Below are positions 11,549 to 24,800 of a stretch of 64,000 nucleotides of DNA, in pieces. The notes beneath the pieces are model-generated. The model ran no database searches and was not told where the DNA came from. It was given only the letters and a program-made list of their open reading frames with translations. Origin of the DNA: Apostichopus japonicus (lineage: Eukaryota > Echinodermata > Holothuroidea > Aspidochirotida > Stichopodidae); assembly GCF_037975245.1 (NCBI RefSeq), contig NC_092579.1, positions 20,220,666 through 20,284,665 on the forward strand. Direction: 5' to 3'. Position numbers and translations under genes: made by a program. Within the stretch, counting starts at the first letter, position 1. Each line of letters starts with the position of its first letter.

Positions 11549-14500
11549 ATGGCGCTGCCCATGGGAAGAGTAATAAGCTTTGCTTATCAGAAAACGTGCA
11601 AACTGTGCTCTCCATGGTATGTTTACACTTCCCGTCTACTTAACCATAAAACAGAGGTTACGCTTTTCACCTATATCTAGGCCTATGGGTGTTAACATGA
11701 AATGCAGCCGTGCAACAATTTCGCGTTCCTAACGCTTGGCATAAGCGGTGTAGCTGTAAGGGTTGCGCCTAAGCTAGTGTGTTTAGTGTAGGCTAACGTT
11801 AGGTCTACATTGACAAGTAACAGTTAGCCTAGGTCAAAGGACTTGGGAATGAAGTGAATGAAGATTCATGTGGGAATATTTTCCAAATGGCGTGGGGCCT
11901 TCACTTTCATTATGATATTTGGTTACACTAGTAGGATGGTGACTTCGAAGTTCGGCCACTTAAGACTTAAAACACCCCAAAACTAAATCTTCTGGTATAA
12001 ATCATTTGAAAATATACTTCATATGGTGGGAGAATTTTGTTATAGTACGATACACGGCCAAACTTTCTTTCCTGCAAACTGTTTTCACGTTGTTTTCCAA
12101 GAAGATTCTTTGTGATTGTGGAACTGGTATTTCTTGCTAGAGTATTGCGAAGTTCGGACACGCAACCCACAGTGTGGCGCTGGTAAAAATTGGTGGCGTA
12201 GTTGCTCTTTCAGTAATTATAACAGACTTCATAGATCTTCGTCATTTTATTGACAAATATGTAAGTAATTTCTTGCACACGGGTCATTTTGGAGAGAAAA
12301 TAACTGTAGCTTCGTACTTTTTGGTGAAATTTGGGTCTTCCTGTAGGTTTTCATGGTGAAAATCGTGTATTTCTTAGGGTGCCCGAACTTCGCAGTATGG
12401 CGAACTTCGCAATACTGACTATACTAGCATGTTTCTAGCCATGTAAACTTCTTCCAGGGTGTAATTGCAATGTACCAGGTATAGAGTATCCATTACTTGG
12501 ATGTTATGGAAACCAAGATTGCAGGTAATGAAAAATTTGGTTATATACTCAACAGTTTCTGGTTAATCAACCCATCCTACTCTTTTCCCATTTCTTCAAT
12601 TTCTAGTGCTGCAAAACTTTGGTATAGTATATATACTCCAAAGTATGTGGAGCCAGCAGTAAAGACGGATCAGTTTGAAGATGGTAAACTTCCCTTTGAT
12701 GTTAGTACTCCAGTGAAAGCAGCTCCTTTATGGTCTACCTCATCCTTCACACATGACCCTCTTTTACTGTAAGTATGTTATCAGAACGATCCCCCTAACC
12801 TTCGGTGGTGTTTTGATATCTGCAAAATTGATGAAACTAATAAGCAGGATGATATTTGAATCTAATAATTTCAAATTTAAGCAATTGCATCACAAGACAG
12901 AGATATAAGTTCACTTTGTTTTTTATCATACATATGTGTATGGATCCCCATTCAGGACTTAGTTTGGTATTTGCACCAGCCACCAGGGGTAAGCTAGCAG
13001 TTAGGAGGGGAGAACAGGGGAGAGGTTGTGCTATCACTGGTACATGAGTAATTAAAGGGTAAAATTATGCAACTTCCTCTTAGTCTTACAGTGTGATATA
13101 AGATCAATAAAAAGAGTAACAAATTAAAAGTAAGAAAGTTACATTAGAAATTTCAGGTATCCCAGCTGTTCTGTAAATTGAGTTGCTTCCTGATATCTTA
13201 CAATGTCCTAGAAAAGAGCTAAAATGCACTTTGGTATCTACCAACTCTATCATTTGAAATTCCAAATGAGGGGATAGGAAAGCATTGTGCCTGTAGTATT
13301 GTAGCTTACATGTTTCATTGGCCCTGTTCTCTCCTTTTGTCATTCGAGTATTATTTGGAGATCGAAGGAGGTATTTGTTTCACCCTCCAAGATGCATACG
13401 TGCAGAATTTAACTGTGATTGATATAGGGTATGAATCAATCTCATGTAAATGGTTCCCATTTTGCATCAGAACAGCACAGTAAATATTAACGAGTCACAA
13501 ATCCATACCAATATGGCTACAGAGGATTTGCCACTGGCAGGTCTGAAATCACTTTGAGTAAGACCAGTTTGTTAATTGCAGACTGTAGTGTTTGCTACTA
13601 CACAGAAGAAAGTGACAATTCAATACAAAGTAAGAAGGTTTATCATATATGTATTTGCTTCAATATCACCTATATTTACTATTGTGCACTTTCATTGTGC
13701 CTTTTGTATGGTTCTCTTATCTGTTTCTTTTCCTTTCTCTTACATTTTCCATTTCAGAAAATTTGTTAATATTATCCAAAAGAAAGGAGAGAAAGAATTA
13801 GCAAGTTCTTTAATTCGAAAGGTACTGTAACCTTGTCATTTCATGCAGCGTTTCATTTTATTCAGTTACTTGTGTGGTTTTGCTTGTATTTGTAAATGTT
13901 ACAATTTATACCATGGTATCCACCAGACAGTGTTCTCACATGGGTACAGATCACTGACATTAGTAAGTGGAGGTCAAAGGTCATGTGGAATGGAAGTCTA
14001 AAAAGTATTCTTTTTACAAAAATTTGAGTTGGAAATCTTGGGAACATCCACTGTATCTACTGTACTGTATATCATATCTTTAAGCTTATATATCTGAAGT
14101 TTTTGCAAACCTATAGGTAAGGAAAGTTTTGGCAAAAGTTTTTGCAAACCTATAGGTAAGGATTAGCTGTTGGCATTATTGGATCTGTACCTGTGCACAA
14201 CATAGTGATTCCAAGGGTCTTAAATTAACTGAACTTTGTTGGTATGGGGTTTTTTCCGCATACACTCAGCCTAGCATAGATCTACAAATGTTGCATCACA
14301 AAATCTAAATGTCTAATCGTTTCCTTTTACCTCCCTCAGACATTTGAGCTGATAAAACTTCGCCAAGTTGAGAAAATAAATACAGCATCGCCAGATGAAC
14401 CTGTAGATGTAGAAGCTAACCCGGAACAAATATTTTATTCTGCAATCGAGAACTGCAAACCTATCCTTGGTCTCCAAAATGTGGAAAGAGGGGGACGTAC

Positions 14501-15624
14501 TTACCAGGTGAGACTCATTAATTTGTAACTCTGAGAGGTTTTTTTTCATCGTGTATGACATAGGGTAGTCATCGTTAAAAGTGGTCGGACCGGTCTGTTT
14601 TGATCATCATTCTCCATACTACTTATATAATGTGTTACTGGGAACCAGTGGTTGTACCTGGACCAAATGGAAGAGTGTAAAGCAGTTTGTAGGTATAGAG
14701 ATTAGGGGGGGTGCAGATTTTTTCTCCCAAAACAAAGTTAGTAACATATATCTGCTAACAGTACAAATTCTGATCCTGTGGATTTGGAGATATATGTGAT
14801 GAATACAGCAAATTTTAGACATAAATTTCAATGGCACTCGTGAGGAAGCATTGAAAACCTTTTTCCAGCTCTATACAATTTTATTTATTCCCACTTCATT
14901 CATTTTCAAGGTGCCAACACCACTGAAGGAGAATCGTAGACGATTTCTGGCCATGAAGTGGCTGATAGAAGCAGCGAATACCAAGGACCCAACCATTCCT
15001 TTCTATCAACAATTAGCCGATGAACTTTTGAACGCTCACCAAAACACAGTAAGTGGTTTTTTATAGATGGGTCTGAAAGCAAGTGTTAATTGTCCATATG
15101 TTATCCCACATGAGCAATGATTCAAATAACAAACCTTTATATTAGTTTTGTTTGTTGGCTATTTTTGTATTTGTTTGTTTCAACGAAAATGTAAAGGCAT
15201 TAAACTGATGAGTCGCATTATGTGCTTATCCCATCACAACAATACTTCCGATGCCTACCGTTGCCTCAAAGAGAAATACCGAGTTTCGTAAAAAGTTGAC
15301 GTGCTTAGAGATCAGCATTGACAGTTTCAAACACCCATACCTACTGTATAATATTCCAACACTTAAAAAGTGTAGCAAGAAATTGGTAGTTTCTTCTTCA
15401 ACATATACTCCTGTATTTGTTTTTTAGCAGCAGGTGATTATTTGACTTCAAATTATATCCTAACCTTGAAGCTTAAGAGTACAGAAGCTGGTTCTTGCTT
15501 GAGAAATTAAACTTATTTTTACTTTTGGCATTCTATCACTCAGGGTGCTGTCATCAAGAGAAAACGTGATCTACACAAGCAGTGTGAGGCAAACAGAGCC
15601 TACGCCCACTTTAGATGGTGGTAA
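11549..15624 (+). CDS. MRPS7: Mitochondrial ribosomal protein S7 (uS7m), complete, 6 exons
   Basis: Head protein of the mitochondrial small ribosomal subunit that binds the 3' domain of 12S rRNA. Exons are 11549-11616, 12607-12768, 13758-13821, 14340-14507, 14911-15048 and 15544-15624, giving 226 aa (human about 242). All junctions are GT-AG and all phases close. The N-terminus is rich in basic and hydroxyl residues ([20 protein letters not shown]), as expected of a mitochondrial presequence. Family signatures follow: SSLIRKTFELIK, then [15 protein letters not shown], then [12 protein letters not shown], then [14 protein letters not shown], and the C-terminus [10 protein letters not shown], all close to human MRPS7. 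The gene is head-to-head with CSNK1 and tail-to-tail with TMEM94. An AATAAA near 15947 is the probable poly(A) signal. Intron 1 carries a small inverted-repeat element. Confidence 0.95.
12141..12416. repeat. MITE-like element with doubled termini in MRPS7 intron 1
   Basis: Perfect 16-bp inverted ends lie at 12141-12156 (AGTATTGCGAAGTTCG) and 12401-12416. The right end carries the GCGAAGTTCG motif twice in tandem (also 12380-12394), and a further related half-site (TTCGAAGTTCGG) occurs at about 11944-11955. There is no coding capacity. The 276-bp size, terminal inverted repeats and subterminal motif repetition fit a non-autonomous DNA transposon of unknown family. Confidence 0.6.
14093..14162 (+). 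repeat. Short direct duplication in MRPS7 intron 3
   Basis: The string AGTTTTTGCAAACCTATAGG, followed by TAAGGA, occurs twice about 43 bp apart. It contains a GGTAAGGA donor-like word in each copy, but no exon is attached to it. It is a simple intronic duplication. Confidence 0.6.
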
Positions 15625-18198
15625 CGAAGGTGAATTAGAAAAGGCATTTGGCGATTAACATCAACCGGCTCCCACATTGGTGAACCTTGAACAACTCCCG
15701 TGATTGCAGTTATAATATATGATGAGGTTTGGAGAAGGATGCATTGCTTGCGATGTCAAGACTTTTACTTGCTAGAAGAATATTGCTCTCCATCTCAACG
15801 AAGAAGGGATAAATGTAGGCTAGCAAATGTTATCAGGCAACCAAGTGTTGTACCCACATTGTTTAGCACCTCCTCTTCCCATGAAGCTCCTTTTCATATT
15901 GAAATAAGGATAGATAATATGGAAGAAATTAAATATGGCATATATTTAATAAATAGCATTTAACCATTGACATGTTTATGTCATGTCTGTAATAAAATTA
16001 ATGTTACACAAACAATTCAGCCCCTCTCCCTACTCCCATTTCCCAACTCTGCTTCTTTGACACCCGATTTCTTGGCTAAGGTGATCATTCATTTCTCCAT
16101 ACAGAACCAATATCCTTCATGGTCCACAAATCTAACAAAAATGGTTATTGGTAAACACCACATAAATTACATTTTGGAAATTAAACTCTGTAACCACTGT
16201 TTTGTGTTAAAGAAAAACATTGTGGCAATTCTTCAAAGTGACTCAGGTCCAAGCCGTGTGTACTGTTGGTGTCCATCTCCTCATATGTTGTGCAAAATAA
16301 ACCGGATACAAAAATAGTAAGAGACAATAAGAGAGAGATATTTAGTATCTGGCATTTTTTTTATTCACATTTACATATATAATGCTGTACACATACTATC
16401 TCTGAATTTTTCAGAAACCTGTACGAGAAATTTTGAATAAAGTGAATATACTTCGACAAAAAATATTGTGCTCTCTCTTTGTTTAATTCAATGTTAAACA
16501 TATTTTCTAAACTATTCTTGGTTGTTTTACTTATCAACTAACAAAAGCCGGTAGTAGTCTTAGTCAATAGAAACATACTCAAACATCATTTTGTGGAAAT
16601 TTGTTTTAATATTATTCCACTTTTCTTTCTAAAACTCTTTCTTTCTGACAGAAGATTTCCTTTAGATCAATGTTGCCCAAATTTCATGGACATATTTAAT
16701 GTGCAAACTTTACTGAATAGTTGACTTTTGAACTGGCAGTGGTTCATCAATTGCACTTCTTACATGATTGCCCTATAAAAAGATCCTCCCCCCTCCTTCC
16801 CCACCCATTACAACATATGGTTGAATCACTGCCAGTAGCTTCCTGACAGACACTATTGCTATGGCCAAACCCACAGCAAATGCCAGGTTTCTTTTCATTT
16901 TAAGAGAATGGTTGCCTTCAGCCAATGACTCTTGACAATATGCTTAAAGTACATTTGTATTATAGATAGCATCTAACTCTCATAAAAGTTTCTGACTGGT
17001 GCACATAAAAACATTAAAAACAACAGTTTATGTGTAGAGTATTCAGTGGCTTTCAAGGTTATCTTCTATAGCTAGCACTCAATTTCAGATTTCACAAACT
17101 GATGACCTACAGACACAAAATATGTAACTATGCTACAGCCAGCTGGGACAATTTCCTCAATGCTTATATCACTCTACACTGTCATCTCAAGCCCTGTTTC
17201 AAAGCACACATACTGATATTACAAAACAGTTCCTTCCCTTCATCCAGTAGATATATGATATTATTCATACTGTTGGTACAAGTGCTTTGAAGTCTGACAT
17301 GAAGGTACCGTTCATGAATTTTGTTTGTCCCAACTGGGTGCTACTCTCAGATATTGCGGAGATGAAAGTTGAACAATCAAATAGCTTAATTAAAGAGGAT
17401 GACAAGCCATAATGTTAGCAGATGAAAGTTTGTTCCACAGGTAACAGTTTTCTTGGTGGTTGTATTTCAGCTCATGTGCAGGCGCATAGCCAAAGTGGGG
17501 GGGGGGGGGGGGGGGCGAAGGGGCGACCCCCCCTTGAGCATATTTTTTGGCGCTACGCTAAGATAGTTTGCCTTACAGGCTTCGTCCCTCCCTTGGCAAA
17601 TTCCTCACTACGCGTCTGCTCATGTTTGAGCAAAACTGATTTACCTCGAGCAAAGGATAAATCAACAGATTGGTTGATGACAGATTGTAATCAAAGCACC
17701 AAAAATTATCTGCTTGATATTTACAATCTGCATTAGGATAGTATAACTCCCATTTAGTATAGTCAACCCCATCTACTGTTTTTTATCTATAATTCTTATT
17801 TCATGCTAATAGAGATTTACCACAGAGAATGAAAAGAAAACAGAAGTTGTCTATGGAACCACCCTGTGATGATATTGTTGCTAACAAACCAATGAAACTA
17901 CATCAATTGTAAGTTAGAAGTTGACCATTCCCTCCCCCCCCCCCACTCCTTCCCTTGTGTAAGGACAAATCAAACTCTTGAAGAAGGATTTCTTCATAAT
18001 ATATGGCAGATTTTGAAGCTAGATGCAATTAACTCATCTGCACAGAAGTTTCTCATTAAGTTTATACTATTACAATCAGGTACATCCTTCTCTTAAAATT
18101 GTAGAATATATATCAGAATTTGACAACGTCTGCTTTGGATTTCGGTGAGTGCTCTAAACATGAAAGACGATGTAAGATCTCCAGCTGCACGAGTTTTG
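15625..18198. other. Interval between the convergent MRPS7 and TMEM94 genes (3' UTRs)
   Basis: This holds the 3' UTR of MRPS7 (to about 15.97 kb, after AATAAA) and presumably the 3' UTR of TMEM94 on the other strand, whose end I could not fix. A hAT-type MITE lies at 17479-17618, with a long G run inside it. Several frames of 60-116 codons exist at 15.7-16.3 kb, but they lack splice context, homology or codon structure and look like chance. Confidence 0.5.
17479..17618. mobile_element. Short hAT-type MITE with 8-bp target duplication
   Basis: It begins CAGGCGCATAGCC and ends CTACGCGTCTG, which are imperfect inverted ends. The flanks are CTCATGTG (17471-17478) and CTCATGTT (17619-17626), a 7/8 match typical of an aged 8-bp hAT duplication. 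The interior has a run of 18 or more G and a CCCCCCC tract. The same family is present at 59472-59769 and, more distantly, at 50339-50644. Confidence 0.75.
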
Positions 18199-21100
18199 TT
18201 AGAACGGTGAATTCATTCCCAGTTTGGTGTCAAATAAAAGTTTGCTTCTCCTCTGCCACTGAACATACTCTCTGATGGGGTAATTAAAAAAATGATGAAT
18301 AAAAATATAAAAATGATGAATAGGTAAAGAATCAAATGTGATAAAATCCTCTCCAAGGAAAGACTTACCCACTGACTTAAACCAAGTAACACAGGCATTT
18401 TATGTTTACTACTTTAAATAGTTGATGCTGAGTTGCACAAAGGGTGACCATTTCACCCCCCCCCCATATCCCCCTCCATTTGTCAAGGAGGGGGAAAGGG
18501 TAACTAAGGGAAATTTTGTACAGTCAAATTCAACCTTGCAAACTTTCAAGAGTAGTTATTAGTACAACCATGCACTAAGACCTAACTATATAGTGTAAAT
18601 ATGCTTATACACCGTTTGACACCTAAACTTTTCTTTTCATTCTTGTTCTTGGGGGGGGGGGGGAGGACCCCACACACCCCTACATATCAGGGCCGGCTGC
18701 AAAGACCCCAGGGACACACCTCATTCTTTATAAACACCTTGCTCCTGTCCCTTCATGCCCCTACCTATATCGGTTTGTAAGAATTAAGAATTTGACCCAC
18801 ACCTTTGAAATCCTGTGCAAAACACTCAAACCCCTCCCCCCCCCACCACCCCTGCCCTCTCATATTTTCCAAAACCTAGTTATGGATCTGGAATGACTAG
18901 CTTCCATGTCAAGGTCCAATGCAGACTACTAGTCAAACTCAACAAAAATAACGAAGAACGATTTGTGAATTAACGTACCTAATTTCTAATACTTTCACCG
19001 CTTCACAGATGACGAGGTTCGGTAAAGGCCATAAACATCCGAGAATCCAGACAGAAAGATGTATATCTCCAAGTTGAACGGGCGGCTCCCTCGCCTCCAA
19101 AAAGAGAGGCGTGACGACCACCAGGAGAAAGATTGCTAGCACCATTCTGAAAAGAGGAATTTTGTAAAATATCTATTGCATAAAGGTTTTCATTCAGATG
19201 GAACAGGTTTAAAACAGTTGGATGCATTTTGTGACAGATCATGGCCAGCCATAAAGAGTACACACAGGCAACATGAACTGTCAATATCTTGTGTTAGTGT
19301 TGCAACATGCCTTATGTAGGATTCATGGCTCTATCTCCTATTTAAAGTTAAATGGCAGCTTTCTGCATTATTTTGCAAGACTTAAAGTAGGCACCATATC
19401 AAACGTTGGATACTGAGGGCGCTGCAGCTTCACTGCAGCCAGGCTGCATAGCACAACTGTTCTCTTCTCTGCATTCCACACAACATGCTCTGCTGGATGT
19501 TTTATTACGACATTCATTACCTTAGATTATTACAAGTAGTTGTTATTTAGGATTGATGCCATCTATGTTAAGAAAATTATGTTTGTTTGGGTGTGCTGTT
19601 AGTGACTGCTAACTTCTACCAGATATATTGACATGACAACAACATGAGATAGAAAGCAGAATTAAACATTGCATTAAACATCTTTTGTAAGAATATAAAA
19701 GATAAAACATCACTGGACTGTAGAGAAAAATTCTATTGCAGCAGAATGTTACAGTTGCTGCAGTCTTTCTTCTTGAAGCAGACTAAAATAACAAGACAAC
19801 ATTTGGTATCATTCATGTTATCGAGAGACAGAATTTCTAAGCAAACAAACCAAGCCATTTTATGCTTGAGTAGGGACTAATCAATTCAAAGCATACATGT
19901 TGGTACTAGATGTCAGCATGAGAGCTGTTTACAATCAAACACAGCTAAAACGTGAATCTTCAATTTCTTGTCTCAGAGGTGCTTCAAATGGGACAGATAC
20001 ACAAGTTGCTGAAAGCTTAACATTTCTACAAAAGTTGGACAAGGTTCATGATTTTCAAATTCAATTACCAAAACCAAAAACGTTACAAACAAAAAGGAAA
20101 ATAACTTCAACTCCTTCTGTTCACTCTAAATTTAAGAATGGGTAGGTCAACAATGGGAGCAAGTTTTACTTCATAAGAAGTTTAGTTTCGTATTTAATTT
20201 GATCAGGCTTGCTTTGCTTGTAGACTTAACGCAGTTATAAATCTGTTGTTATATACAATGAAAATTAATGGGTCCTTCATTCGCTGTTTATTTTATCCTT
20301 GTCTGTCAAAGTTACTAAATACTATATTACAAAAAAAAAAAGCGAAAACACCTGGAAAGCTAGATACATGCAAAAGGTTATCAGCTGCTATAAAAGTTAT
20401 AGGTTGTTGGTAGAAATACTCACATAACCAATGATATAAGACACCACAGGCCATTGGTGACCGGTGTGTGTCTCCATAGTGACACTAAAGGGTGAACGAA
20501 AGAACTTGATACTAAAACTGGAAAAAAATGAAATGAAAAAAATTGGTTGAAAATCTTGAAAAGGAGAAAATGTTTAAGAAAAAAGAGAAAATATACAAGA
20601 AAATGTTATCAGTCTTGCTTAAAAGCAAATAATAACAAAATGTCTGTTATTCAATTAATAAAAAGTAAAGAACTTTGATCTATGTATTAATCCTTTTCCA
20701 ACATTTTCTATGCTTATTCCTTCCCATTAACAACAATTTCAGAGTGTATCAGAATACAGCAGACTCAGCTGTAATCTAACCTAAGTTCAAGGTGATGAGG
20801 AACATGTTGAGATTCTGTGCAAGAGCAAGATGAGAGGCAGACTCCGCCATCAACCCATTCCACGAACTGATGAAGTCTCTGAGAAGATAATAATAAGATA
20901 ATGATGAACGTTAGACACTTTGTATCTGAAAATCTGACAGATAAAGAGTCAGTGTTTGCTGGTTTTGAGAGAGAGAGAGATGGACTACAAAGTAATTAGA
21001 TGAAACTTGAAATCCTGTTCAGAAAGGATCGGCAATGAACTCACCTGTCTCCGTAGATGAGATGGCAATTCGATGTTGAATTTTGTCGGATACACAAGGA

Positions 21101-21851
21101 ATTTAAAGTAAGCACATGGCAAGATAAGGTAACAACGATTATACCTCCAAACTTGGCAATGAAACAGCAGCACAATAACAACATATTCTGTAAAAAAAAA
21201 ATACAAAGGATATATTCTAAAACTTTTTTCATATCCATCATACTAGATAGGGGAAAAAGGGGTTTAATAAGAAACTGCTAATATCTACTGCAGAAGAACT
21301 GCAAATGCAAACTACCCAAAATTTTACAAAGTTACAGGGTGGCTGGTGTTTTGATCACAGCAGGATCTTCTTCTGAGGCTAACTGGAACTAAAACAGACT
21401 AAAGACACATTTAAAAAGAAAAAGGTTTTCTTTCCATCTGTCTGAATACAAAAGAAAATTTAAACTGTGACACATGAGGTACACACCACACCTCTTCTGA
21501 ACCCTATCTCATCGACTCCTTTGTCTTCTCGTTCTCTATCACTGTTCTATGAAAATTCTTCTTTTTTTTTGATAAAAGAATAATTTTAGGCTAAAACATT
21601 ATCTGTACCTTTCGGTCTGCTTCATAAGTATTCTTGCCAGTAGACCATCTCATGACCTCCGACCCTCCCGGGGTACCCACCAGCGACAGCGACAGCCCCG
21701 GCGCCACAAAAACAGACAGCCACAGGATGTGTCTGCCACTGAGAGGCGGTGGCAAGAACAAAGAGGAAACAAAGTTGATTGCACTGATGGTCAAGATTGC
21801 GAAGAGAAAGAAGGTGAAACAGTTGGTGATGCCCTGGCAGAGGACACGAGC
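18199..21851 (-). CDS. TMEM94: TMEM94 exons 22-27: C-terminal membrane domain
   Basis: Six exons encode the last membrane bundle. Hydrophobic helices are visible in exon 22 (FTFFLFAILTISAINFV; ILWLSVFVAPGLSLSLVG), exon 23 (MLLLCCCFIAKFGGIIVVTL), exon 24 (ALAQNLNMFLITLNL), exon 25 (GLWCLISLVI) and exon 26 (MVLAIFLLVVV; SVWILGCLWPLPNLVI). Exon 23 has a candidate N-glycosylation site (NST) in a loop. Exon 27 uses a CATCAG acceptor at 18272-18274, giving EYVQWQRRSKLLFDTKLG and then the conserved terminal MNSPF with stop 18201-18199. The short basic tail is probably cytosolic. Six predicted helices match the M5-M10 bundle of P-type ATPases. Confidence 0.9.
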
Positions 21852-24800
21852 CTGCGAAGAGACGATAGGTATAAAACAGATGTGATGGGATATAAATAAT
21901 AATAATTAACAGTTCTTATATAGTGCAACTTACAATAAAGTCCTGCCTCGCTGTACTTAACCCTGATCATTGGTAACTTTTCACACCTACACTTCAAAGT
22001 GTGCACAATTCAATCAATCTCTCCTGGGGCACCACAGCCACCTGTCCCCCAGGGGACTTCCCATAGGGTGCAGCCACAAGCCGGCGCACGCAACTATATT
22101 TACAAGTCACCTCGCAAGTCCCCATTTATACACCTGGGTGAAGAGAGGCAATGGAGATAAAGTGCCTTGCCCAAGGACACAATGCAATGATCTGGCCAGG
22201 GCTCGAACCTATAATCCTTAGACCACAAGTCCACTGCCAACCACTTGACCACAACACCCTCTTAAAGGGAAAAGAACCAGATATATGTTTTCCTATGTTC
22301 CAAAGAAAAATTAATAAAGGTTGAATAATTTCTGAAAATGTGATTACTTTGTCTATGTGTTGATTAAAGGGATATTCAGGTAACTCGAAAGTGATTTTGT
22401 AAAAAATAAACTTTGGAGATTTTCTGCAGCTTAAAGGTTCAAACTACATCATCATAGCAGTTTGTTTGACAAAGATATGGATATTTCAAATTTATTGGTA
22501 TTTTGTGAATGTATCTGGCAACAACAGACAGAATGAATGATGTCATGGCAGCAAAATCAGCTGAAATTGTGTTTGGTTTTCCTTTATAATAATTAACTTA
22601 TTTTAACACACAGAGGACGATAATACTATACTGTACTTAAGTTTCTCATACTTAATTATATTTAAACATTGACCAAATACAAGTTGTTCATACCTCCTGT
22701 AAAATTGCAGTTATACTGATGTGATCGTTACGATGAAAATAGACGGAACAAGGTAGACTGGTAAGGATAGCTGTGAGTTCCATCGGCGGTAAGTAGTCCC
22801 TGTTGATTGATTTAACCTCCTCCCTGGATCCATCCTCCTTGAGACAGATGTGAGGGTACATCGGCTCTAAACCGATGCTAAAATCAAAAGATAATATAAA
22901 TACGAAGTAAATATTAGAGATGAACGATAACAACAGAGAGTACAGCATATGAGAGGGTACATCAGCTCTAAACCGATGCTACAATCAAAATATGATACAA
23001 ATACGAAGTAAATATTGGAGATGAAAGATAACAACATGTGAGGGTACATCGACTCTAAACCGATGCTGAAATCAAAAGATCATATAAATACAAAGTATAT
23101 ATTGGAGATGAACGATAAAGCAAAGAGTAGAGCATAGCATAGCATCAAAGGGGTTGGTTGTCATGACGATGGAGATTTACCTCCAGAATGGCATCCATTT
23201 CAAAGATTGAAATTAGTACTAGGGAGAGGGGGGTGGTAGGGAGGAGGTTGGTGTAGTGACCACAGAACATATTATCAGCAATTAGAACAAACATCCCCAT
23301 GTTTTGGTCATTTTTCCTTACGACACAAGGCGACAAAATATTATTTGTTGATAATGACTCAAATCAACAATAATAAGGGAAGGTTTCCCAAGCTAATTGT
23401 TGGTGCAGCTGACTTTCTTTGAAGTCTCACTGAATGCCTGTAGTGACATGCTGTTATCACTTATTTGGTATTAACGGGGGGGGGGGGGGGTTGGGGGGGA
23501 GAAAAAAAGAAAAAGTTTCCCAAACCTGAAATCAGCTTGAGCAAATATGGGCATGTTGGTAATATTAACAGAACTGCCCAGACAGCAAACAACTTCGTTA
23601 TTTTCTTGCATAATCTGAATCATCTCCCTAGTAGCTAAAAAAACAAATAGAAAAATAAGAAGAACATGGTTGATGTGATAAATATCAGACAAAACAAAAA
23701 TAATATCATCCCAAATAGATGTATGTTAATACTAATAAAAGATACATTTTGACTGGGAATGTTAAGATTAATTTTTATAAAACATTAATTCCAAAACTCA
23801 TTTTTAGGGGTCTATGCAGTTTTGGAATGGCTTTCCACTGTATATGAAATTGTCTGCTAATATCTCCTCCTCCCCACCAAACCTACCCTCCTCATCCCCT
23901 CCCTACACCTGGTAATTTTTTGTAATTCTATGCTAGTCAGTCTGAAATCAACCATTGTAAAGGAAGGCTTCCAAATCTAATTCTTGTTGCTGGCATTCTT
24001 TGTCAAGTATGTCTTGCATGTATTTCTACAAACTACTCATAAATAGGAAAAAAGCCTGAGAGGAAAAAATTGGGCAATTGAACTAAAACATAAGGCCCCT
24101 TGGACTATAATTCATCAGTGCACTGAATCCAAGAACAAGCATATTTCCAGTTTACAGGGTCTACTCAATCAACAGCAAACTTGTCTACATATTCAGAACT
24201 TGATTCCAGGCTTTTTTTTGAGCGGTACATTCCCGTTTTAGAAAGTGCTGTGACATCAAGGGGGTGGTCTCCTCACTTACTCTCTGGGGTCACATCAGTA
24301 AAAAGAGGCACCTGGAGGGGAACATTGTCGATGCCTTGTATATGAGGGCGGATATTTTCGATACCTCTTGGGAGACGAGCCTGAACCAAGATAAAGAAAA
24401 AAAATTGTTAGAAAATATCGTAAATGTTATTCCTGAGGTTAACAATGACACTGAGGAAAACATTGTCCACACAACAAGGAAAACATAATACTCTATTGGA
24501 ATGAAAGATTTAAATGCATACAACTTGAATATAATTTAAACTACCTGGAATATTAAACCCTCTTGTACTACAATTAGAGAAGAATGACAATGACTCTGTT
24601 TTCTCATGATCGATCTAACTATAATACCTGGACAGAACTCATATCTCATTCATTACTGTCCTGAGGGCAACCGTTTATGAAGTCCTCATTTGAGATAGCA
24701 TAGGACTTGCATTACTCTGAATTCTGGAAAGGAAGCATGGTGAGGAGGGTGGGGGTGGGGGGTTGGGTCAACAAATCACTCCCCATCCCTCCCAATCTTT

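Noticed and set aside
15967-16317. A 116-codon frame downstream of MRPS7
   Set aside because: It follows the MRPS7 poly(A) signal, is low in coding character and has no recognisable motif.
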